Shown: in pieces, positions 42,835-55,245 of the stretch
Layout: the number at the start of each line of letters is the position of its first letter
Numbering within the stretch: the first letter of the stretch is position 1
Assembly (NCBI GenBank): GCA_950097015.1
Contig: CATNEN010000007.1
Coordinates: forward strand, 7,782,001-7,846,000
From: Macrostomum hystrix
Taxonomy: Eukaryota; Platyhelminthes; Macrostomidae
Direction of reading: 5' to 3'
DNA length: 64,000 bases
Notes under the pieces: model-generated
Databases searched by the model: none
Seen by the model: the letters and a program-made list of their open reading frames with translations, nothing else
Told to the model about the DNA's origin: nothing
Position numbers and translations under genes: made by a program

Positions 42835-45800
42835 CTTCCTGAAACCCGGATCTTCACTCCTAAGAATCCATTGTATTTCCTGAAACCCAGATCTTCAATC
42901 CTTTGAATCCATTGTATTTCCTGAAACCCGGATCTTCACTCCTTAGAATCCATTGTATTTCCTGAAACCCAGATCTTCAATCTTTTGAATCCATTGCATT
43001 TCCTGAAACCCGGATCTTCACTCCTTAGAATCCATTGCATTTCCTGAAACCCGGATCTTCACTCCTAAGAATCCATTGCATTTCCTGAAACCCGGATCTT
43101 CACTCCTTAGAATCCAATGCATTTCCTGAAACCCGGATCTTCACTCCTAAGAATCCATTGTATTTCCTGAAACCCGGATCTTCACTCCTAAGAATCCATT
43201 GTATTTCCTGAAACCCAGATCTTCAATCTTTTGAATCCATTGCATTTCCTGAAACCCGGATCTTCACTCCTAAGAATCCATTGTATTTCCTGCAACCCGG
43301 ATCTTCACTCCTAAGAATCCATTGCATTTCCTGAAACCCGGATCTTCACTCCTAAGAATCCATTGCATTTCCTGAAACCCGGATCTTCACTCCTAAGAAT
43401 CCATTGCATTTCCTGAAACCCGGATCCTCACTCCTTAGAATCCATTGTATTTCCTGAAACCCGGATCTTCACTCCTAAGAATCCATTGCATTTCCTGAAA
43501 CCCGGATCCTCACTCCTTAGAATCCATTGTATTTCCTGAAACCCGGATCTTCACTCCTAAGAATCCATTGCATTTCCTGAAACCCGGATCTTCACTCCTA
43601 AGAATCCATTGCATTTCCTGAAACCCGGATCTTCACTCCTAAGAATCCATTGCATTTCCTGAAACCCGGATCCTCACTCCTTAGAATCCATTGTATTTCC
43701 TGAAACCCGGATCTTCACTCCTAAGAATCCATTGTATTTCCTGAAACCCGGATCTTCACTCCTTAGAATCCATTGTATTTCCTGAAACCCGGATCTTCAC
43801 TCCTAAGAATCCATTGTATTTCCTGAAACCCGGATCTTCACTCCTTAGAATCCATTGTATTTCCTGAAACCCGGATCCTCACTCCTTAGAGTCCATTGTA
43901 TTTCCTGAAACCCGGATCTTCACTCCTAAGAATCCATTGTATTTCCTGAAACCCGGATCCTCACTCCTTAGAGTCCATTGTATTTCCTGAAACCCGGATC
44001 CTCACTCCTTAGAATCCATTGTATTTCCTGAAACCCGGATCCTCACTCCTTAGAATCCATTGCATTTCCTGAAACCTGGATCTTCACTCCTAAGAATCCA
44101 TTGTATTTCCTGAAACCCGGATCCTCACTCCTTAGAATCCATTGCATTTCCTGAAACCCGGATCTTCACTCCTTAGAATCCATTGTATTTCCTGAAACCC
44201 GGATCTTCACTCCTAAGAATCCATTGCATTTCCTGAAACCCGGATCTTCACTCCTAAGAATCCATTGCATTTCCTGAAACCCGGATCTTCACTCCTAAGA
44301 ATCCATTGTATTTCCTGAAACCCGGATCTTCACTCCTAAGAATCCATTGCATTTCCTGAAACCCGGATCCTCACTCCTTAGAATCCATTGCATTTCCTGA
44401 AACCCGGATCTTCACTCCTTAGAATCCATTGCATTTCCTGAAACCCGGATCTTCACTCCTTAGAATCCATTGTATTTCCTGAAACCCGGATCTTCACTCC
44501 TAAGAATCCATTGCATTTCCTGAAACCCGGATCCTCACTCCTTAGAATCCATTGCATTTCCTGAAACCCGGATCTTCACTCCTTAGAATCCATTGTATTT
44601 CCTGAAACCCGGATCTTCACTCCTAAGAATCCATTGCATTTCCTGAAACCCGGATCTTCACTCCTAAGAATCCATTGCATTTCCTGAAACCCGGATCTTC
44701 ACTCCTAAGAATCCATTATATTTCCTGAAACCCGGATCTTCACTCCTAAGAATCCATTGTATTTCCTGAAACCCGGATCCTCACTCCTTAGAGTCCATTG
44801 TATTTCCTGAAACCCGGATCTTCACTCCTAAGAATCCATTGTATTTCCTGAAACCCGGATCCTCACTCCTTAGAGTCCATTGTATTTCCTGAAACCCGGA
44901 TCCTCACTCCTTAGAATCCATTGTATTTCCTGAAACCCGGATCCTCACTCCTTAGAATCCATTGCATTTCCTGAAACCTGGATCTTCACTCCTAAGAATC
45001 CATTGTATTTCCTGAAACCCGGATCCTCACTCCTTAGAATCCATTGCATTTCCTGAAACCCGGATCTTCACTCCTTAGAATCCATTGTATTTCCTGAAAC
45101 CCGGATCTTCACTCCTAAGAATCCATTGCATTTCCTGAAACCCGGATCTTCACTCCTAAGAATCCATTGCATTTCCTGAAACCCGGATCTTCACTCCTAA
45201 GAATCCATTGTATTTCCTGAAACCCGGATCTTCACTCCTAAGAATCCATTGCATTTCCTGAAACCCGGATCCTCACTCCTTAGAATCCATTGCATTTCCT
45301 GAAACCCGGATCTTCACTCCTTAGAATCCATTGCATTTCCTGAAACCCGGATCTTCACTCCTTAGAATCCATTGTATTTCCTGAAACCCGGATCTTCACT
45401 CCTAAGAATCCATTGCATTTCCTGAAACCCGGATCTTCACTCCTAAGAATCCATTGCATTTCCTGAAACCCGGATCCTCACTCCTTAGAATCCATTGCAT
45501 TTCCTGAAACCCGGATCTTCACTCCTAAGAATCCATTGCATTTCCTGAAACCCGGATCTTCACTCCTAAGAATCCATTGTATTTCCTGAAACCCGGATCT
45601 TCACTCCTAAGAATCCATTGCATTTCCTGAAACCCGGATCCTCACTCCTTAGAATCCATTGCATTTCCTGAAACCCGGATCTTCACTCCTTAGAATCCAT
45701 TGCATTTCCTGAAACCCGGATCTTCACTCCTTAGAATCCATTGTATTTCCTGAAACCCGGATCTTCACTCCTAAGAATCCATTGCATTTCCTGAAACCCG

Positions 45801-47766
45801 GATCCTCACTCCTTAGAATCCATTGCATTTCCTGAAACCCGGATCTTCACTCCTTAGAATCCATTGTATTTCCTGAAACCCGGATCTTCACTCCTAAGAA
45901 TCCATTGCATTTCCTGAAACCCGGATCTTCACTCCTAAGAATCCATTGCATTTCCTGAAACCCGGATCTTCACTCCTAAGAATCCATTGTATTTCCTGAA
46001 ACCCGGATCTTCACTCCTAAGAATCCATTGTATTTCCTGAAACCCGGATCCTCACTCCTTAGAGTCCATTGTATTTCCTGAAACCCGGATCTTCACTCCT
46101 AAGAATCCATTGTATTTCCTGAAACCCGGATCCTCACTCCTTAGAGTCCATTGTATTTCCTGAAACCCGGATCCTCACTCCTTAGAATCCATTGTATTTC
46201 CTGAAACCCGGATCCTCACTCCTTAGAATCCATTGCATTTCCTGAAACCTGGATCTTCACTCCTAAGAATCCATTGTATTTCCTGAAACCCGGATCCTCA
46301 CTCCTTAGAATCCATTGCATTTCCTGAAACCCGGATCTTCACTCCTTAGAATCCATTGTATTTCCTGAAACCCGGATCTTCACTCCTAAGAATCCATTGC
46401 ATTTCCTGAAACCCGGATCTTCACTCCTAAGAATCCATTGCATTTCCTGAAACCCGGATCTTCACTCCTAAGAATCCATTGTATTTCCTGAAACCCGGAT
46501 CTTCACTCCTAAGAATCCATTGCATTTCCTGAAACCCGGATCCTCACTCCTTAGAATCCATTGCATTTCCTGAAACCCGGATCTTCACTCCTTAGAATCC
46601 ATTGCATTTCCTGAAACCCGGATCTTCACTCCTTAGAATCCATTGTATTTCCTGAAACCCGGATCTTCACTCCTAAGAATCCATTGCATTTCCTGAAACC
46701 CGGATCTTCACTCCTAAGAATCCATTGCATTTCCTGAAACCCGGATCCTCACTCCTTAGAATCCATTGCATTTCCTGAAACCCGGATCTTCACTCCTTAG
46801 AATCCATTGCATTTCCTGAAACCCGGATCTTCACTCCTTAGAATCCATTGTATTTCCTGAAACCCGGATCTTCACTCCTAAGAATCCATTGCATTTCCTG
46901 AAACCCGGATCCTCACTCCTTAGAATCCATTGTATTTCCTGAAACCCGGATCTTCAGTCCTTAGAATCCATTGTATTTCCTGAAACCCGGATCTTCACTC
47001 CTAAGAATCCATTGTATTTCCTGAAACCCGGATCCTCACTCCTTAGAATCCATTGCATTTCCTGAAACCCGGATCTTCACTCCTAAGAATCCATTGTATT
47101 TCCTGAAACCCGGATCTTCACTCCTAAGAATCCATTGTATTTCCTGAAACCCGGATCTTCACTCCTAAGAATCCATTGCATTTCCTGAAACCCGGATCTT
47201 CACTCCTAAGAATCCATTGTATTTCCTGAAACCCGGATCTTCACTCCTAAGAATCCATTGCATTTCCTGAAACCCGGATCCTCACTCCTTAGAATCCATT
47301 GCATTTCCTGAAACCCGGATCTTCACTCCTTAGAATCCATTGTATTTCCTGAAACCCGGATCTTCACTCCTTAGAATCCATTGTATTTCCTGAAACCCGG
47401 ATCTTCACTCCTAAGAATCCATTGCATTTCCTGAAACCCGGATCTTCACTCCTAAGAATCCATTGCATTTCCTGAAACCCGGATCTTCACTCCTAAGAAT
47501 CCATTGTATTTCCTGAAACCCGGATCTTCACTCCTAAGAATCCATTGCATTTCCTGAAACCCGGATCTTCACTCCTTAGAATCCATTGTATTTCCTGAAA
47601 CCCGGATCTTCACTCCTAAGAATCCATTGCATTTCCTGAAACCCGGATCCTCACTCCTTAGAATCCATTGTATTTCCTGAAACCCGGATCTTCACTCCTT
47701 AGAATCCATTGTATTTCCTGAAACCCGGATCTTCACTCCTTAGAATCCATTGCATTTCCTGAAACT
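42835..47766. repeat. 41-bp satellite with higher-order structure
   Basis: About 120 copies of a 41-bp unit (TTTCCTGAAACCCGGATCTT, then CACTCCTAAGAATCCATTG, then TA or CA). Sites vary as TTCAC/CTCAC, CCTAAG/CCTTAG and GTA/GCA. A rare CCTGG variant recurs at 44071, 44973 and 46244, spaced exactly 22 and 31 units apart and in the same variant context. Confidence 0.99.
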
Positions 47767-47793
47767 TGGAATCCAAAAAGGAGTTCATCGCTT

Positions 47794-49388
47794 TCAGTTG
47801 CCAACGAGACATTCGAAGCTCTTCAAAGAGTAGTAACTAGTAAACAAGGGTCCACTGTTGTCTAGATAATACACAATGCCTCCCGAGTAGACATTCGGGT
47901 ATTCCTTGTAGATGCCATTCGCGTCAATGAAGGTGCACCAGCCGTACCACCAGCCAGCCGATCTTTCCTGTGCGCAGCTGCCGCCATCCCAACCATCATT
48001 GTCAGCGTCCAGCGTGCTGAACTGCTTGTTATTCGGGGACCAATCGGCATTAGTCTGCTGGCCAATGTTGGACCTGCTCGAATCCAACTCTCCCATTGTG
48101 GCCCTGTACTGGCTTGACGCGGGGCCAACAGAGAACGGCGCATTCTCAGCCCAGTACCAGGTGTCGTTCCAGACGGAAAACTCCCATCGAACTCTCCACA
48201 GCCCGGTTGAGGTGATCTGGTGCAACTGCTCCAGCCCCATCCAGTAGTTGAGGTCCTCGCCCTGACCGAATCCGTTCACGTACTCCAACCAGTTGCGATT
48301 AAAGCCAATGGAACCGTCCACTCGGTGCTGGAAGGTGCGCCAGCAGCGTGACGGCTCTTTCATCTGAAACGCGAAATGAAAAAATAACAAATCAGAGAAT
48401 CGACTGGCTATGCTTGACTCAAAGCCAACGAGGAGGCAACTTTGTCCATTCACTGGTGGTTTGATGGCACAATCGCACAATGTACATTGGTCTGGCTTCT
48501 ATCATCATCCTTGGGTACACAATCGCACAATGTACATTGGTCTGGCTTATGTCATCATCCTTGGGTACACAATCGCACAATGTACATTGGTCTGGCTTAT
48601 GTCATCATCCTTGGGTACACAATCGCACAATGTACATTGGCCTGGCTTCTATCATCATCCTTGGGTACACAATCGCACAATGTACATTGGTCTGGCTTAT
48701 GTCATCATCCTTGGGTACACAATCGCACAATGTACATTGGTCTGGCTTCAATCATCATCCTTGGGTACACAATCGCACAATGTACTTGGCCTGGCTTATG
48801 TCATCATCCTTGGGTACACAATCGCACAATGTACTTGGCCTGGCTTATGTCATCATCCTTGGGTACACAATCGCACAATGTACATTGGTCTGGCTTATGT
48901 CATCATCCTTGGGTACACAATCGCACAATGTACATTGGCCTGGCTTATGTCATCATCCTTGGGTACACAATCGCACAATGTACATTGGTCTGGCTTATGT
49001 CATCATCCTTGGGTACACAATCGCACAATGTACATTGGTCTGGCTGATGTCATCATCCTTGAGCACACAATCGCATTTAGTGAAAAATAATTTTGTTTGA
49101 ACTTGCCCAGAGCTGCGGCAGGCTTGAGTTGCTAGCGTGTCGGCACTTTCTACAGCCACTCGCTCCCCGACTACAGATCAGCAGGCCGCATGTCCTGGTT
49201 GTTTGATCGAATTGCAGGGCATCCGCATTTTCGGCTAGAATCGAGCAATGCCTGTCGCTCAGAGCCGGCTTCACTGCTAGCATCTTGTACTCATCGAGGC
49301 TGTCTCGCTGGAGCATCCAGGCCGAGTCTGCAGCCGCTGCTGTCAAAAGAGTCCAAATGAATGCTTCCGCGAAGGAAAAGCGCCTCAT
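47794..49388 (-). CDS. Secreted fibrinogen-related domain protein, 2 exons
   Basis: Exons 49388-49107 and 48363-47794 join in phase 0 to give 283 residues. The N-terminus (MRRFSFAEAFIWTLLTAAAA) is a signal peptide. Residues of about 35-90 contain six Cys in a PAN/apple-like pattern (HCSILAEN, RTCGLLICS). The rest is a fibrinogen C-terminal domain: WRTFQHRVDGSIGFNRNW, EYVNGFGQGEDLNYWMGLEQ, the calcium site FSTLDADNDGW, and CAQERSAGWWYGWC. Such proteins bind glycans or pathogens, or act in adhesion. Downstream of exon 1 no good GT donor is seen; GCAAGT at 49106-49101 fits a GC-AG intron. The intron (48364-49106) carries a 50-bp array. The 3' end abuts the 41-bp satellite. Confidence 0.85.
48463..49078. 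repeat. 50-bp array in the FReD intron
   Basis: About 12 copies of a 50-bp unit (ACAATCGCACAATGTACATT, GGTCTGGCTTATGTCATCAT, CCTTGGGTAC). Two copies lack ATT. It is open in all three plus frames because of the period. Confidence 0.97.
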
Positions 49389-50241
49389 TCTAGATTTAAG
49401 AGCTTGAGTGCTTGAGTCTGCTTTAGTGCTCAACTGCTTCTTGTTGAAGTTCCATCTACGCGCGCTGCGCGATTATTATCTGAAATTTATTACCTTGCCC
49501 AGTGCTGGGTTGAATACTAAACACTATAGGATTGTTTATTATTCCTTGGACTAGGATTTTAAAAAGCCTGGGAATGAGGAGAAGGATTAGCCTGTTAGCC
49601 GCATTGTATCTGCGCTCAAGCCTTTGCAGATAAGTGTTGCTTTAACAAGAAATCTATCAATTAATCAAATTAGTTATTAATGAGAACGGGCCTGTAAATA
49701 ATGTTCTTTTTTTCTCGTGAGGCTTCTAAAGTAAGCGGCTGACTACCAGCTAGTGTAATTTGCGCTATAGAGTGAGCATTTAAATGACTGAGCATTTCAA
49801 CCATGTGACGTTCCTTGCTAGACATCATCCTAACAACCTAGGGTTGGCATCGCCATGAATTGGCATTTAACTTTAAAATTTATTGTAGTTAATTTAAAAA
49901 ACTGCAAAATATGGACAAAAATACTGGGATAAACTTTGCAAGCCGAAATGTTAAGTTTTTATCGCCAGTGACTAAAACAGTTTTTTCAATTCTAATCAAC
50001 TGTACAGTGAGATTAAAGCCGAATCTAAGTGAATTGCACAACTAGATTTTAGCCACATCTATAGCTAGATTGTAAGTAGATACTCGTATACTGCCAGATT
50101 AAAGCGCGTCAAACGGTGATAAATAATTTTAGAGTGAATACATAGTACAACTCAAACGACTCATTTGCAGCGCCAGAAATGAACTTGCTCGCCTATTTAA
50201 TAGAGCTAAGAACAGTTTTTGTTAAGTTTTCGGTATACTAA
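49389..50241. other. Flank upstream of the FReD gene
   Basis: About 850 bp, AT-rich. It would hold the FReD promoter; no motif could be assigned. Confidence 0.5.
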
Positions 50242-50795
50242 TACTACTATAGCTACTGCTGCTACTGCTGCTACTGCTGCTACTGCTGCTACTGCTGCTA
50301 CTGCTGCTACTGCTGCTACTACTGCTACTGCTGCTACTGCTGCTACTGCTGCTACTGCTGCTACTGCTGCTACTGCTGCTACTGCTGCTACTGCTGCTAC
50401 TGCTGCTACTGCTGCTACTATAGCTACTGCTGCTACTGCTGCTACTGCTGCTACTGCTGCAACTGCTGCTACTGCTGCTACTACTGCTACTGCTGCTACT
50501 GCTGCTACTGCTGCTACTGCTGCTACTGCTGCTACTGCTGCTACTGCTGCTACTACTGCTACTGCTGCTACTGCTGCTACTGCTGCTACTGCTGCTACTG
50601 CTGCTACTGCTGCTACTGCTGCTACTGCTGCTACTGCTGCTACTGCTGCTACTACTGCTACTGCTGCTACTGCTGCTACTGCTGCTACTGCTGCTACTGC
50701 TGCTACTGCTGCTACTGCTGCTACTGCTGCTACTGCTGCTACTGCTGCTACTGCTGCTACTGCTGCTATTGCTGCTACTGCTGCTACTGCTACTC
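50242..50795. repeat. (ACTGCTGCT)n array
   Basis: About 60 copies of a 9-bp unit, with occasional 6-bp TACTGC units and ATAGCT variants. Related in sequence to the 6-bp array at 42542-42833. Confidence 0.98.
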
Positions 50796-50917
50796 CAGCA
50801 GTACCTGGAGCTGCGCAACATCCGATGCGCGCGGATGTCACGCCGATGTGCGCGCGGATGTCACGCCGATGTGCGCGCCAGCATGGAACAGCTGCATCGC
50901 AGCGGCAAGCTGCATGA
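50796..50917 (+). other. Exon-like island between two microsatellites
   Basis: The plus strand reads YLELRNIR, then an internal 23-bp tandem duplication, then DVRASMEQLHRSGKLHDE, a helical charged sequence unlike the flanking repeats. It is preceded by CTACTCCAGCAG, a plausible acceptor, but no GT donor follows; it runs directly into GATA repeats. It may be a displaced or broken exon. Product not recognised. Confidence 0.3.
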
Positions 50918-50919
50918 CG

Positions 50920-50920
<1 letters not shown>

Positions 50921-50989
<69 letters not shown>

Positions 50990-51011
50990 GTAGATAGATA
51001 GATAGATAGAT
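50921..51011. repeat. (GATA)n microsatellite
   Basis: About 22 copies with one GGTA and one GATG variant. Confidence 0.98.
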
Positions 51012-51034
51012 GGATTAGACAGATTAGACCCGGT

Positions 51035-51189
51035 TTAGACAGGGTTTCCCGAGTCATCTTCGATGGCGATGACGTTGAGATGGGGACATTGTAGCGGGGA
51101 GATTTCTGTCGGGCTGTATGGGCTGTCTGGTGCCTGTAGGAAATCCCCGGAGCGGTGGAGGCCGTGCAGGGGACTCAGGCGCGCCTTAC
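51035..51189 (-). CDS. Candidate 3'-terminal exon, unknown protein
   Basis: On the minus strand, after the acceptor TATGACAG at 51190, a 51-codon frame reads KARLSPLHGLHRSGDFLQ, then APDSPYSPTEISPLQCPH and LNVIAIEDDSGNPV before a stop. Composition and codon use resemble the real exons here (GC-rich third positions). It enters in phase 1, so it needs an upstream exon at higher coordinates that I could not find. The splice site reads CAG|GTAAGG, so the same spot could be a donor. I do not recognise the protein. Confidence 0.4.
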
Positions 51190-51632
51190 CTGTCATACTT
51201 ATGCTGCAGTAAATATTTACATCAGTTGGTCTGGCTGCTGCAGCAAGACACGCGCTGATCCGTGCCCAATAACAAAGCGGCCCCTTGAAGATGTCGCTGA
51301 CTGAAGCCCCAGCTTATACCCAGTTCTCCTTCAAGAATAAACAAAAGATTTTCCCGTTATCAATCAAACGTCCAGCAACTAAATGAGTTTTAAAAAATTG
51401 AAAGTGACAATTTCAGGAAGGCGTGCACAAATTATGAAGAAAATATTCAACATTCTCCCAAAACACAATAGTGCGAGCTTGTTTTCTGGTTAGATATTAT
51501 CTACTGCACAAAAAATCTGTTATTAGTTAGCGCTTAATATATCTGCTTATCGCTGCCGAAGAAAAACAGGAGTTAACAGGGCAGCACTCTGGTGCATTTC
51601 ACTCTTATCTACTCAACTCCACTCTGCTATTC
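51190..51632. other. Spacer
   Basis: About 440 bp, AT-rich; nothing recognised. Confidence 0.5.
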
Positions 51633-51975
51633 TCCAATCCAATCCAATCCAATCCAATCCAATCCAATCCAATCCAATCCAATCCAATCCAATCTAATCC
51701 AATCCAATCCAATCCAATCCAATCCAATCCAATCCAATCCAATCCAATCCAATCCAATCCAATCTAATCCAATCCAATCCAATCCAATCCAATCCAATCC
51801 AATCTAATCCAATCCAATCCAATCCAATCCAATCTAATCCAATCCAATCCAATCCAATCCAATCCAATCCAATCCAATCCAATCCAATCCAATCCAATCC
51901 AATCCAATCCAATCTAATCCAATCCAATCCAATCCAATCCAATCCAATCCAATCCAATCTAATCCAATCCAATCC
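51633..51975. repeat. (CCAAT)n pentanucleotide array
   Basis: About 68 copies of CCAAT/AATCC, with a CTAAT variant about six times at irregular spacing. Confidence 0.99.
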
Positions 51976-52467
51976 ACGCCTTGGTAGGCCAAATCCACGC
52001 CTTGATCTCTATTGCTTCGTGGTTCGAATTTAAAATACTCATTTTTATAACACTAGGGCATTCTCACACTATAAGCACTACTAATAGTAGTAATACAAAA
52101 AAGTCGATATAGCTAACTATCCATTTGTCTTTTGTTTTTTGTTCCCTTTACTAAGTAGCCAACAAACGAGGCTTTAACAAAATTCAAACAAGAGTACAAA
52201 AATTGTTTTGTTGAAAGTGTGAATGACCTTTTAAAGTAATGGCCTTCGTATACAGACACTACTGAGTAAAACGTTGCTGTACTCATAATATTTACCAAAT
52301 ACTACGAGCTACTTACTGCATACTATTCACTATTATCCATCCAATGGGATGGTTCTGTACACAGAGTTCTGATTGGTAATTCTATGTCACTGTATGTACA
52401 TCTCTGTACATGTGTACTGTGGCGGCCAAGCCCGCACGCAGCGCCGTCTACGGTGCATTCACACTCA
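51976..52467. other. Spacer
   Basis: About 490 bp; no feature recognised. Confidence 0.5.
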
Positions 52468-53078
52468 ATGTGAATGTATAGCTTAGGGAATGTATAGCTT
52501 AGGGAATGTATAGTTTAGGGAATGTATAGCTTAGGGAATGTATAGTTTAGGGAATGTATAGTTTAGGGAATGTATATCTTAGGGAATGTATAGTATAGGG
52601 AATGTATAGTTTAGGGAATGTATAGATTAGGGAATGTATATCTTAGGGAATGTATAGTTTAGGAAATGTATAGCTTAGGGAATGTATAGCTTAGGGAATG
52701 TATAGTTTAGGGAATGTATAGCTTAGGGAATGTATAGTTTAGGGAATGTATAGTTTAGGGAATGTATATCTTAGGGAATGTATAGTATAGGGAATGTATA
52801 GTTTAGGGAATGTATAGCTTAGGGAATGTATAGCTTAGGGAATGTATAGTTTAGGGAATGTATAGCTTAGGGAATGTATAGTTTAGGGAATGTATAGCTT
52901 AGGGAATGTATAGTTTAGGGAATGTATATCTTAGGGAATGTATAGTATAGGGAATGTATAGTTTAGGGAATGTATAGCTTAGGGAATGTATAGTTTAGGG
53001 AATGTATAGTTTAGGGAATGTATAGTTTAGCGAATGTATAGTTTAGGGAATGTATAGTTTAGGGAATGTGCAGTTTAG
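52468..53078. repeat. 16-bp tandem array
   Basis: About 38 copies of GGAATGTATAGTTTAG with GTTTAG/GCTTAG/TCTTAG/GTATAG variants. The string of variants repeats with a longer period, which suggests block duplication. Confidence 0.96.
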
Positions 53079-53465
53079 AGTGCTAATGTGCTGTTAATTA
53101 AATGTGCAGTTTTTCGAGGGCCTCCTAGTATGCAAAACTGGCCCCGGAAAATTGCACATTAAAGGCAATCGCCAAATCTTTACTTATGGCAACAGAGGAA
53201 TTTGAGACCCCTGCATCCGCCGCTAATCACTTGCCAGGACTTGCAGCCTCTGCTTGCCTGGCAACCAATGCCCGACAAGAAAGCTTAGAAGTACGCATCG
53301 CATGGCAAACAGTCGCGGCCTACTCAAATTCCGCCTGCAGTTTAGCACCTGTGACTGTTCCTTTGCATCTCCGGCCAGCATAAATTTGACAAACAGAGGC
53401 AAGCTTAGCTCACTTTGAAATCTCTTTGCTAATCCATTTAGCCTCTTAACTTATGCAGTCACCAA
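53079..53465. other. Spacer
   Basis: About 390 bp. A 65-codon plus-strand frame (53186-53383) has no family resemblance and is not called. Confidence 0.4.
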
Positions 53466-53985
53466 ATCTCCACTTTCTCTCCTCTACCTCTAAGTCTCTC
53501 CTCTCTCTCCCTCTGAGTCTCTCCTCTCTCTCCTTCTAAGTCTCTCCTCTCTCTCCCTCTGAGTCTCTCCTCTCTCTCCCTCTGAGTCTCTCCTCTCTCT
53601 ATCCCTTTCTCTCAGAGTCTCACCTCCCCCCCTCCTCCTCTCTTCTTTCTGTCTATCATTTTTTTGAGTCTCCTCCTCTCTCCCTCTGAGTCTCTCCTCT
53701 CTCTCTCAGAGTCTCTCCTCTCTCTCTCTCTCTGAGTCTCTCCTGTCTCTGAGTCTCTCCTCTGTCTCTGAGTCTCTCCTCTGTCTCTGAGGCTCTCCTC
53801 GCTCTCTCTCTTTGAGTCTCTCCTCTCTCTCTGAGTCTCTCCTCTCTCCTACTGAGTCTCTCCTCTGTCTCTGAATCTCTCCTCTCTCTCTGAGTCTCTC
53901 CTCTCTCTCCTACTGAGTCTCTCCTCTGTCTCTGAGTCTCTCCTCTGTCCCTGAGTCTCTCCTCTCTCTCTGAGTCTGTGAAATC
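53466..53985. repeat. Pyrimidine-strand CTCTCT/GAGTCTCTCC array
   Basis: Irregular copies of GAGTCTCTCCTCTCTCTCC and shorter forms; nearly all pyrimidine on the plus strand. Confidence 0.92.
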
Positions 53986-54820
53986 CGATTCACAGAAGAC
54001 ACAATAGACTTGAGCAGTGTAGTGAGATGAGAGTTGCATTTAACACCCGCCGGCTTCCAGTCTTGGAAGGCCAAATTGCATCAAATGTCTCAAATCCGCC
54101 GTGATGGGAGGATGGCTGGGAAGACAGTTCCGCCTTTCAATTAGCAAACTGGGAAACGCTTGGCGACTGCGGTCCGCACGCGATTCCTTCCTACAGTTGC
54201 TGGGCCGCCGCGGGGCCGCTTTCCCATCTCCAACCCTCCCCAATGCTCAGCTTCCTATTCTATTCTAGTGCTCATATTTAGCCGCTATGTCTCAGAAGCC
54301 TCTAAAGCCTAGGAGGGAGGGGCCTCGGGCGGCTCATCGCAATGCCTCAGCAGAACAAAGCAGCTGTGGAGGGGAGCAGCAGAAAATGAAAGGTAAAAGA
54401 CAACAGGCAATTGTGCGGCAACTGAAGCTTTTTACAGACGCAGCTACTGATCGAGACCCTTCAGCTCTGAGCTGGGCGGGTGCGCACTCACCCAGCCTGG
54501 GGACTCTGGGGAGAGTGAGAGGGAGAGGGAGGGTGAGAGGGAGAGTGAGAGTGAGGGTGAGGGGGAGAGTGAGAGGGAGAGTGAGAGTGAGAGGGCGAGT
54601 GAGAGTAAGGGTGAGGGGAGAGTGAGAGGGAGAGTGAGATGGAGAGCTTGCTTGGCTAAAAGAAAAACATGTTCAAAACAAACTAAATTTCATCCATATT
54701 AAAAACGACCACATAAGTGAAAATATGCAGGATTCAATGGAACAATTAAACTGAAAAGTATATCTTGCTATGCACAGCTGGGTGCCAGTAAGCAGTAGGC
54801 AGCCAGTTTGCAGCGGTAAG
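53986..54820. other. Spacer with a GAGAGT-rich block
   Basis: Contains a purine-rich GAGAGTGAGAGG block at about 54508-54641. No gene is supported; a short plus-strand frame from 54287 followed by a GTAAAA site is too weak to call. Confidence 0.45.
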
Positions 54821-55245
54821 TCAGCACAGCTCATCGTCGAAGATCACCGGCACGTGGCTGGTGGCCACCACCAGCGGGTCGGCCAGCATGCAGTCGCCGC
54901 TGTCCACCGATCGTCCAGTCGGCCTTCGCCATCGGGACCTCCTGACCGCTGCGGTGAAGTCCCCCGCCGTCGTCGAGGACGCGGTTGTGGCGGAGACTGC
55001 CGCAGCCGATCTGCGGTAGAGGCAGCAGGCGGCGAGGAGGGCAGCCAGAAGGCAGGCGGCCACGGCCAGCAAGGACAGCACCAGCGCCAGGAACAGCCCA
55101 TCTGAGCTGCCGGCTGGTGATGACGAGGCAGCGGCCGCCGGCTGCGGCTTGGAGGCTGTCGGGGGCATCGGCCAGGCTGCGGGTGATCCGGTCAGGGTGA
55201 GAGGCGAGGCTGTTGAAGGTCTCGGCCAACTCCGAGGGTCGACTC
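54821..55245 (-). CDS. C-terminal exon of a single-pass membrane protein
   Basis: Not recognised by family. The minus-strand frame reads a Pro/Ser/Thr/Ala-rich stalk ([19 protein letters not shown]), a membrane segment GLFLALVLSLLAVAACLLAA followed by CCLYRRS, and a cytoplasmic tail of about 60 residues ending VPVIFDDELC and a stop. The frame stays open upstream to about 55245, where TTTTAAGCAG could be the acceptor; Met 55168 is an internal methionine rather than a likely start. A type I protein tail is the simplest reading. The upstream exons are not identified; the exon candidate at 57875-58071 is one possible partner. Confidence 0.5.

Noticed and set aside
48410-49100. Three overlapping plus-strand frames of about 200 codons
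   Set aside because: They are the three frames of the 50-bp array inside the FReD intron.
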